Part shown: positions 1 through 5,225 of the stretch, piece by piece | How the letters are laid out: every line of letters begins with the position of its first letter | Position numbering within the stretch: the first letter of the stretch is position 1 | Source: Cycloclasticus sp. | GTDB lineage: Bacteria; Pseudomonadota; Gammaproteobacteria; Methylococcales; Cycloclasticaceae | Direction of reading: 5' to 3' | Length of the DNA stretch: 6,189 bases | NCBI GenBank assembly: GCA_016764415.1 | Contig: JAESRY010000065.1 | Location: 1 to 6,189 of the forward strand | The notes under the pieces: model-generated | The model's database searches: none | What the model saw: only the letters and a program-made list of their open reading frames with translations | Told to the model about the DNA's origin: nothing | Translations under genes and position numbers: made by a program

Positions 1-1432
1 TCTCACCTGGGCCCAAGCCCATATAAGCTAACGCGCCTGGCAAGTCGGCCGGTTGAATTTGGCCTGATAAGAAACGGTCAATAAGGCTTTGGTGTTCTTT
101 ATAACGCTCAGGATCTTGCTCAAAACACCAACGATCAGCTTTTGAACCAAAGTGATATAAACGGCCTTCAAATTCCAGAGGATAATCTTGTACATTCCAC
201 TCATTACCCGGTGTACCCACAATCGGCAACTGAGACATATTACATACATATGGAAGTGTTTCAGGCAATGTTAAGTCTTCGCGATCATTGATTAAGTTAT
301 CGGTGATCACATCCCAACATTTACCCCATGTTTCATTCCAACCTGGGTATTTTTCTTCCAACCATTCACGGTCTTCAGGAGATGCGCCAGCAGCTGGGTT
401 CCACCATACAGTTGGACGCCAGTACCAAACACCTAGGTGCATGCCGTGATGCGTCACATCTAAATCGTTTGTTAAGTCTTCCCAGAACCAAGGGGCATCC
501 AAGCCTAAATCAGCTAGTTGCCGTTCGAATTGAATGATAATCCATTCAACCATAAATTCTTTAAATGACTGACTCCTATGTTCTAACGGTGTGTAGTAAT
601 CCATAATCGGCCCCGTCAACACAGAGAACAACTTCCATGCACGCCAAATAGACACATCGACCATTTTTTGAGCTTCTTCTTTATGGCCATTGGCAATCAA
701 AATCTTCAATGATGGGCCACCTTGTTGAGCGTGACGCGCTTCATCTGTCTGTACACTAGAAATTAAGCTTGCAAAGGTATGATCACCCGCTTCAGATGCA
801 TCAGCCGCTAAGCCTAAGAACTGCATATTAGTAAAGCCTGTTTCAAAACCGAAGGTCAACATAATGGATACCGCAATTGCATCGCGAGTAAGCATGATGT
901 CATCGAAGAATGAACGGGCAGCAATCGCCGCCCAGTCATTTGTATGCATCGCTTTATGCGCCCAATCCCATTGGTGGCTACGTTTAATATTCGCGTGAGG
1001 GAAGAACAGTTGAATTTGACCGTGACGGTTTTCGTCCAAGGTACCAAAGGTCGCCATATTGCGGTTACCGGGTGCTTTTGAAAAACGCGCCATTCTAGCT
1101 TCTGCCAAACTCGCTGCATATTCATTCACTGCAATCGCACCGTAATGCGCAATCATCGTTGCCAACCAACCTGGGTCAGCACGGTCTACGTAGGCATCAC
1201 GTTCTAGTGCTGCTTTAACAGAATAGGCGCCGGCGTCTTTTTCACGTTGAATAGCAACATATTCTGGATACGACACCTTGTACGGTTCATCATAGGTTTC
1301 CCATTCTTCGATAGGAATACCACGCGAGCCACTCATTTCTTCAGGGAACATTTCATCTTCTGAAACATAGCTATAGGTCCAGTTTGTAGCACGGGTTAAG
1401 TCGTACCATTCTGCTCTGGGTATTTTATACAT
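1..1432 (-). CDS. touA: Toluene/o-xylene (phenol-type) monooxygenase hydroxylase alpha subunit, C-terminus cut by window edge
   Basis: This is the catalytic large subunit of a soluble four-component diiron monooxygenase (TmoA/TouA/TbuA1 family), a cytoplasmic enzyme that inserts oxygen into benzene, toluene or phenols. The frame is open for 477 codons without a stop and runs off the left edge. Relatives are about 500 residues, so some 20 C-terminal residues are missing. The ligand set is complete: E104, E134 and H137 in DENRHG, E197 in FGFETGF, E231 and H234 in DEARHA. Active-site residues I100, A107, Q141, F176, M180, F196, T201 and F205 can be read and fall on the family's usual numbering, which supports the ATG at 1432. 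That ATG has AGGAG six bases upstream. Sequence (DENRHG, SFFDD, GPSLKIL, IQPADL near the end) looks closer to TouA than to TmoA, from memory. Position 103 is Asn. The gene lies 25 nt after the tautomerase stop; the other monooxygenase subunits should follow beyond the left edge. Alternative: an isoprene/alkene monooxygenase alpha subunit, which is a close relative. Confidence 0.95.
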   Translation of the reverse strand, partial: MYKIPRAEWYDLTRATNWTYSYVSEDEMFPEEMSGSRGIPIEEWETYDEPYKVSYPEYVAIQREKDAGAYSVKAALERDAYVDRADPGWLATMIAHYGAIAVNEYAASLAEARMARFSKAPGNRNMATFGTLDENRHGQIQLFFPHANIKRSHQWDWAHKAMHTNDWAAIAARSFFDDIMLTRDAIAVSIMLTFGFETGFTNMQFLGLAADASEAGDHTFASLISSVQTDEARHAQQGGPSLKILIANGHKEEAQKMVDVSIWRAWKLFSVLTGPIMDYYTPLEHRSQSFKEFMVEWIIIQFERQLADLGLDAPWFWEDLTNDLDVTHHGMHLGVWYWRPTVWWNPAAGASPEDREWLEEKYPGWNETWGKCWDVITDNLINDREDLTLPETLPYVCNMSQLPIVGTPGNEWNVQDYPLEFEGRLYHFGSKADRWCFEQDPERYKEHQSLIDRFLSGQIQPADLPGALAYMGLGPGE

Positions 1433-1438
1433 AATATT

Positions 1439-1443
1439 CTCCT
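1439..1443 (-). promoter_or_regulatory. Ribosome binding site of the monooxygenase alpha gene
   Basis: On the minus strand AGGAG is followed by six bases (AATATT) and the ATG at 1432. It supports that start. The 25-nt gap after the tautomerase stop holds nothing resembling a promoter or a credible terminator, so translation probably begins on a read-through message. Confidence 0.8.
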
Positions 1444-1457
1444 GGTTTTTACAGGCC

Positions 1458-1649
1458 TTATCGACCCAATTCTTTAGCCGTTTTACCGCCAATACCAAAT
1501 TGCGTATTGGTCATTTCATTAATAATCACTCGAACTGATGCAATTGGCGCATCAATAGAATGACAAATAGCATCAGTAACTTCTTTAATGAGTGCTGCTT
1601 TTTGTTCATCAGTCCGGCCTTCCAACATATTTACAGTTACGATTGGCAT
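1458..1649 (-). CDS. dmpI: 4-oxalocrotonate tautomerase
   Basis: A 63-codon gene for the small 4-oxalocrotonate tautomerase, which converts 2-hydroxymuconate to its 2-oxo form so that it can be decarboxylated. After removal of Met, the catalytic base Pro1 is the N-terminus (MPIVTV). The other known active-site residues are all present at canonical numbering: Arg11 (EGRTDEQK), Arg39 (VRVIINE) and Phe50 (TQFGIGG). The 62-residue mature length is standard for the family, which forms homohexamers. AGGAG lies six bases before the ATG, and the gap from the decarboxylase stop is 12 nt. It is the last lower-pathway gene before the monooxygenase gene. There is no sign of damage, and the identification is secure. 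Confidence 0.97.
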   Translation of the reverse strand: MPIVTVNMLEGRTDEQKAALIKEVTDAICHSIDAPIASVRVIINEMTNTQFGIGGKTAKELGR

Positions 1650-1661
1650 AGTCAGCTCCTG

Positions 1662-2453
1662 TTACTCTACAAAACGCATGTTAACAGTGCCTAAGTCCTG
1701 ATAGCGAACCGTGACACAATCACCTGCATTCACAGCAACCGCTGCTGTGATGGCACCAGCCATAATAAAGGTGCCGGCTGGAATTACTTCGCCACGTTCA
1801 GCGAGCATATTCGCCAACATCGCAATACTGGCAGCTGGATGACCTAATATAGCAGCACCTGCACCAAGCTGCACAACCTCACCATTTATCTCCATAACCA
1901 CACCAATGGTTTTAAGGTCTAAGTCTTCAACAGGTAACATACGTCCACCTATCACGAAACGTGATGAAGAAGAATTATCCGCAATCACACTCTTAAGGTC
2001 GAATTTAAAATCTTTGTAACGAGAATCAATAATTTCAACTGCCGGCACAATAAAATCTGTCGCTGACAACACATCTGCGATGTGACAACCAGGGCCACTA
2101 AGCTCCTTCTTCGTCACAAACGCAACTTCTGCCTCAACCTTAGGATGAATAAGTTCTGACATACTGATTTCCGCTCCATCAGGGCAGCTAAAGTAATCAG
2201 CCAAAAAGCCATAACATGGCGTTTCAACACCCATTTGACGCATTTTTGCCATGGATGTTAAGCCCATTTTCATGCCCACAATTTTAGTGCCGCGCGCTTC
2301 CTTACGACGACGAATTTCCCACTGTACATCAAGCGCTTCATCCCAAGTAATATCTGGGTAATCATCCGTAATCTTAGTCACCTCAACGCAATTTAATTCT
2401 GCGTTTTCTAGGTGTTCGGCTAATTTTTCAATTGTTGCTCTATCTAATGCCAT
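1662..2453 (-). CDS. dmpH: 4-oxalocrotonate decarboxylase (2-oxo-3-hexenedioate decarboxylase)
   Basis: A 263-residue protein of the MhpD/DmpH hydratase-decarboxylase family. It is expected to decarboxylate 2-oxo-3-hexenedioate to 2-hydroxypenta-2,4-dienoate using Mg2+ or Mn2+. Diagnostic stretches match DmpH/XylI as remembered: WEIRRRKEARG near residues 46-56, GMKMGLTS near 60-67, VETPCYGFLADYF near 76-88. The putative metal ligands E107 and E109 lie in HPKVEAEV, and E140 lies in AVEIIDSRY. The Arg-rich WEIRRRKEARG segment and FLADYF separate it from the hydratase encoded two genes upstream. In studied pathways this enzyme forms a complex with the hydratase that passes on the unstable dienol. 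The length is normal. The ATG at 2453 has AGGGGA five bases upstream, and the gene begins 9 nt after the aldolase stop. Confidence 0.95.
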   Translation of the reverse strand: MALDRATIEKLAEHLENAELNCVEVTKITDDYPDITWDEALDVQWEIRRRKEARGTKIVGMKMGLTSMAKMRQMGVETPCYGFLADYFSCPDGAEISMSELIHPKVEAEVAFVTKKELSGPGCHIADVLSATDFIVPAVEIIDSRYKDFKFDLKSVIADNSSSSRFVIGGRMLPVEDLDLKTIGVVMEINGEVVQLGAGAAILGHPAASIAMLANMLAERGEVIPAGTFIMAGAITAAVAVNAGDCVTVRYQDLGTVNMRFVE

Positions 2454-2458
2454 AGTAT

Positions 2459-2464
2459 TCCCCT
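2459..2464 (-). promoter_or_regulatory. Ribosome binding site of the decarboxylase gene, overlapping the aldolase stop codon
   Basis: Minus-strand AGGGGA begins inside the TAG stop of the aldolase gene (2463-2465) and ends five bases before the decarboxylase ATG at 2453. The overlap of stop and ribosome binding site suggests translational coupling. Confidence 0.7.
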
Positions 2465-2474
2465 AAACTAATTT
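2462..2474 (-). repeat. 13-nt junction repeat, copy at aldolase end
   Basis: Minus-strand AAATTAGTTTAGG encodes the last residues Lys-Leu-Val, the TAG stop, and the start of the next ribosome binding site. An identical 13-mer sits at 3495-3507, at the end of the acetaldehyde dehydrogenase gene and in the same position relative to its stop. It is seen directly in the sequence; any function is unknown. Confidence 0.6.
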
Positions 2475-3485
2475 CTTTTTCATTTCTAGCGCCACGTCTT
2501 CGATCATATCTTCTTGACCGCCCACAGCCCCCATTCTTCCAAGTTCCATCAAAATCTCACGAGATGGGACGCCGTGATTTTTCGCAGCGCGTTTTGCGTG
2601 CAATAAGAAGGATGAGTACACACCGGCATAGCCTAATGTTAATGAGTCACGATCAATACGTGTTGGTGTTGGCATAAGCGGTAGAGCAATGTCTTCCGCC
2701 ACGTCCATAATTTTATCCACGCTAACGCCTGTTTCAATGCCCATGCGATCACACACAGCTACCATCACTTCTAATGGCGTATTGCCTGCGCCCGCGCCAA
2801 AACCAGCCACTGAACCATCGATTCGTCCTGCACCTGCTTCAATCGCAGCCAATGAATTAGCAATCCCCATCGCCAAGTTATGATGGCCATGAAAACCAAT
2901 TTCAATTTCATCGCCAAATTCAGCCTTCAAAATAGCAATGCGATCAGTCACGCCATCTGGCAATAAATAACCCGCCGAATCTGTGGCGTAAATACAGTTT
3001 GCACCGTAATCTACCATTTTCTTTGCTTGTTCTAATAACGCTTCCGGTGTTGTCATATGCGCCATCATTAAGAAGCCAACGGTGTCTAAGCCTAATTCAC
3101 GGCCTTTTTTAATGTGCTGTTCGGATACATCCGCTTCCGTACAATGTGTGGCCACACGAATAGTCGATATACCGTAACCTGCTGCTTCTTCTAATGCTCT
3201 AACCGTGCCTAAACCCGGCAACAACAAAGCAGATACCTTTGCTTGTTTCAATGTTGGAATGACCGCTTCCAAATATTCTTGGTCTGTATGCAACCCAAAA
3301 CCGTAGTTAACTGAAGAACCGCCTAAGCCATCACCGTGTGTGACTTCAATCATTGGCATACCAGCAGCATCTAATGCGGTTGCCATGCGAATCATGTCGT
3401 CAGTGGAAAATTGATGGCTAACGGAGTGCATCCCATCACGTAGCGACATGTCATGTAATGTAACTTTTTTACCTTTCAAATCCAT
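2463..3485 (-). CDS. dmpG: 4-hydroxy-2-oxovalerate aldolase
   Basis: A 340-residue class II (metal-dependent) aldolase of the HMG-CoA lyase-like TIM-barrel family. It splits 4-hydroxy-2-oxovalerate into pyruvate and acetaldehyde. Active-site residues visible are R16, D17 and H20 in SLRDGMH; H199 and H201 of FHGHHN, with D17 the likely metal ligands; and Y290 in AGVYSS. These sit one position before the residues known in Pseudomonas DmpG (R17, D18, H21, H200, H202, Y291). HGDGLGGSS (50-58) and the C-terminal helical communication domain are also present. The family works as a complex with the acylating dehydrogenase, here encoded directly upstream with a 10-nt gap, and channels the aldehyde between the two sites. 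Start at 3485: AGGAG seven bases upstream, overlapping the previous stop. Length is close to the usual 337-345. Confidence 0.97.
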   Translation of the reverse strand: MDLKGKKVTLHDMSLRDGMHSVSHQFSTDDMIRMATALDAAGMPMIEVTHGDGLGGSSVNYGFGLHTDQEYLEAVIPTLKQAKVSALLLPGLGTVRALEEAAGYGISTIRVATHCTEADVSEQHIKKGRELGLDTVGFLMMAHMTTPEALLEQAKKMVDYGANCIYATDSAGYLLPDGVTDRIAILKAEFGDEIEIGFHGHHNLAMGIANSLAAIEAGAGRIDGSVAGFGAGAGNTPLEVMVAVCDRMGIETGVSVDKIMDVAEDIALPLMPTPTRIDRDSLTLGYAGVYSSFLLHAKRAAKNHGVPSREILMELGRMGAVGGQEDMIEDVALEMKKKLV

Positions 3486-3492
3486 GGTCAGT

Positions 3493-3497
3493 CTCCT
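3493..3497 (-). promoter_or_regulatory. Ribosome binding site of the aldolase gene, overlapping the dehydrogenase stop codon
   Basis: Minus-strand AGGAG starts within the TAG stop at 3496-3498 of the acetaldehyde dehydrogenase gene and lies seven bases before the aldolase ATG at 3485. This fits coupled, near-equimolar synthesis of the two subunits of the aldolase-dehydrogenase complex. Confidence 0.75.
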
Positions 3498-3507
3498 AAA
3501 CTAATTT
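3495..3507 (-). repeat. 13-nt junction repeat, copy at acetaldehyde dehydrogenase end
   Basis: Identical to 2462-2474 on the minus strand (AAATTAGTTTAGG). It covers the codons for Lys-Leu-Val, the TAG stop and the first bases of the next ribosome binding site. The two copies are at consecutive gene junctions about 1 kb apart. Confidence 0.6.
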
Positions 3508-4401
3508 TTTTAAGGTGAGTGTGCCGTTTTCAATTTCTTCGGCAAACATTTCAGCAGTACGTGTTGCAGCAGCCGTCATAATATCGAGGTTACCAGCGTA
3601 TTTCGGCAAGTAATCACCTAGGCCTTCAACTTCCATAAACATACTCACACGGTTTCCATCAAAAATAGGGCCATTTTTTAATTTATAGCCTGGCACGTAT
3701 TTTTGCACCTCTTTCAACATTGCATGAACAGACGCCGTAATGGCTTCTTGATCAGGCTCTGTTTCTGTTAAACAGTGAACCGTATCACGCATCATTAAAG
3801 GTGGCTCGGCTGGGTTAAGGATAATAATCGCTTTGCCTTTTTTAGCACCACCTACTATTTCAACTGCTCTGGCTGTTGTTTGTGTGAACTCATCAATGTT
3901 TTTACGTGTGCCAGGACCCGCGGATTTTGACGCCACTGTAGCAATAATTTCGCCGTATTCAACAGCTTGAACTTGACTAACCGCTGCCACCATAGGAATG
4001 GTTGCTTGACCGCCACAGGTCACCATATTTACGTTCATTTCTTGCTCACCCACGTGATCTTTCAAGTTCACAGGTGGCACACAGAACGGGCCGATTGCAG
4101 CCGGTGTTAAATCGATCACCAACACGCCTTTTTCTTGAAGCTTACGGTTATTTTCACCATGAACATAAGCAGACGTTGCATCAAACGCAATTTGAATATT
4201 ATCTTCTTCAATGTGAGGGATCAGTCCGTCCACACCTTCATGTGTTGTTTTCAACCCCGCTTCACGTGCTTTTAAAAGGCCGTCAGAATCAGGGTCAATA
4301 CCCACCATCCAAACAGGATTAAGATTTGGGCTACGCATTAGCTTAGCCATTAAGTCGGTGCCAATATTACCAGAACCAATCATTGCACAATTAATTGCCA
4401 T
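3496..4401 (-). CDS. dmpF: Acetaldehyde dehydrogenase (acylating)
   Basis: A 301-residue CoA-acylating aldehyde dehydrogenase of the DmpF/MhpF/BphJ family. It converts acetaldehyde, and probably propanal, to the acyl-CoA with NAD+. The N-terminal Rossmann fold shows [11 protein letters not shown] (residues 8-18), and DP at 36-37 follows the second strand. The catalytic cysteine is C129 in [11 protein letters not shown], equivalent to C132 of Dmp[18 protein letters not shown] (near 157-173) and the Asn-Pro-Ala-Glu-Pro-Pro stretch are further family signatures. It has no similarity to the classical aldehyde dehydrogenase encoded two genes upstream. The length is within or just below the usual 300-316. 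The start at 4401 has AAGGA (4408-4412) six bases upstream. The 27-nt gap from the hydratase is the longest in the window but shows no promoter. It is the partner of the aldolase encoded next. Confidence 0.96.
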   Translation of the reverse strand: MAINCAMIGSGNIGTDLMAKLMRSPNLNPVWMVGIDPDSDGLLKAREAGLKTTHEGVDGLIPHIEEDNIQIAFDATSAYVHGENNRKLQEKGVLVIDLTPAAIGPFCVPPVNLKDHVGEQEMNVNMVTCGGQATIPMVAAVSQVQAVEYGEIIATVASKSAGPGTRKNIDEFTQTTARAVEIVGGAKKGKAIIILNPAEPPLMMRDTVHCLTETEPDQEAITASVHAMLKEVQKYVPGYKLKNGPIFDGNRVSMFMEVEGLGDYLPKYAGNLDIMTAAATRTAEMFAEEIENGTLTLKKLV

Positions 4402-4428
4402 TTTTATTCCTTAAGTTATTATTAAGCG

Positions 4429-5214
4429 TTAAACGAAACGAACGCCACATGAACCGATACCACCAATACTGACGCGCATTGAATCGCCCGCTTTTGCATC
4501 TACCATAGCGCACAACGCACCGGATAAAATCACTTCACCTGCTTTCAATGTAACACCTAGTGCGCCCATGGTGTTTGCTAACCATGTCATTGCATTAACC
4601 GGTGACCCCAACGCAGCAGCACCAGCACCCGTATGCATCAACTCGCCATTTTTTTCCAACACTAAACCACACACACTCAAATCTACTTTACGTGGGTCAA
4701 CCGCTGTGCCACCTAACACTAAATAACCGCATGAAGCATTATCTGCAATGGTGTCTTGGATTTTAATTTTCCAATCGGTAATACGTGAATCCACAATTTC
4801 AAAGCATGGCATAACGGCTTCAGTTGCTGCCAAAATATCAGCATTCGTTAAACCAGGGCCACATAAATCTTTCTTTAAGATAAATGCGATTTCACCTTCT
4901 GCTTTGGGCTGAATCATTTTTTCTGAGACTGGAATTTCCTGTCCCTCAGACAAAATCATGTCCGTCAGCAAATAACCAAAGTCTGGTTGGTACACGTTCA
5001 ACATGTCCATCACCACTTTGCTGGTCACGCCAATTTTTTTACCAACGATGCTTTCGCCCGCATCAATTCGACGCTTAAGCATTTGGTGTTGAATTTTATA
5101 CGCGTCCTCAATCGTTACCTCTGGCGAACGCTCGGTAATGGGCGCTATGGTTTGACGTGTGATTAACGCGTTATACAGTTCATCACCGTATTGAATTATT
5201 TTTTCTTGATTCAT
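4429..5214 (-). CDS. dmpE: 2-hydroxypent-2,4-dienoate hydratase (2-oxopent-4-enoate hydratase)
   Basis: A metal-dependent hydratase of the MhpD/DmpE family that adds water to 2-hydroxypenta-2,4-dienoate, giving 4-hydroxy-2-oxovalerate for the aldolase. Two ATGs compete: 5220 (263 residues) and 5214 (261 residues). I chose 5214. The only Shine-Dalgarno, AAGGA at 5221-5225, abuts the first ATG with no spacer but is six bases from the second. The resulting 261 residues equal DmpE as remembered. This numbering also puts the putative metal ligands at E106 and E108 (QPKAEGEIAF) and E139 (PCFEIVDSR), as known for MhpD. Other family signatures are VGKKIGVTSK (57-66), QPDFGYL (76-82) and the ADNASCG stretch. 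It is homologous to the decarboxylase in the same operon, but KIKIQDT and the missing Arg-rich segment identify it as the hydratase. It starts almost directly after the semialdehyde dehydrogenase stop. Confidence 0.94.
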   Translation of the reverse strand: MNQEKIIQYGDELYNALITRQTIAPITERSPEVTIEDAYKIQHQMLKRRIDAGESIVGKKIGVTSKVVMDMLNVYQPDFGYLLTDMILSEGQEIPVSEKMIQPKAEGEIAFILKKDLCGPGLTNADILAATEAVMPCFEIVDSRITDWKIKIQDTIADNASCGYLVLGGTAVDPRKVDLSVCGLVLEKNGELMHTGAGAAALGSPVNAMTWLANTMGALGVTLKAGEVILSGALCAMVDAKAGDSMRVSIGGIGSCGVRFV

Positions 5215-5220
5215 GCTCAT

Positions 5221-5225
5221 TCCTT
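5221..5225 (-). promoter_or_regulatory. Ribosome binding site that decides the hydratase start
   Basis: Minus-strand AAGGA is formed by the last two bases of the upstream TAA stop (5224-5226) plus GGA. It touches the ATG at 5220 and is separated by six bases (ATGAGC) from the ATG at 5214, so ribosomes should use 5214. Stop, ribosome binding site and start lie within 13 nt, which suggests translational coupling. Confidence 0.75.

Noticed and set aside
28..249. Minus-strand open frame of 73 codons
   Set aside because: It is a shifted frame inside the monooxygenase alpha coding region, whose own frame is continuous and strongly conserved there. No ribosome binding site, and the composition looks random.
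328..537. Plus-strand open frame of 69 codons
   Set aside because: It is antisense to conserved monooxygenase coding sequence, with no recognisable protein features.
856..1125. Minus-strand open frame of 89 codons
   Set aside because: It overlaps the diiron-ligand region of the monooxygenase alpha gene in another frame. The conserved ligand motifs prove which frame is used.
1441..1455. Possible small hairpin (CCTG / CAGG, 7-base loop) between tautomerase and monooxygenase genes
   Set aside because: The stem is only four base pairs, with no T-run after it. Partial masking of the ribosome binding site is conceivable but cannot be supported.
2689..2883. Plus-strand open frame of 64 codons opposite the aldolase gene
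   Set aside because: Its Pro/Ala/Ile-rich translation is the reverse complement of the Gly/Ala-rich barrel segment; it is an antisense shadow.
4002..4322. Plus-strand open frame of 106 codons opposite the acetaldehyde dehydrogenase gene
   Set aside because: It is a mirror of conserved coding sequence (including the catalytic Cys region) on the other strand. The protein is low-complexity-like, rich in His, Arg and Leu, as expected of an antisense frame.
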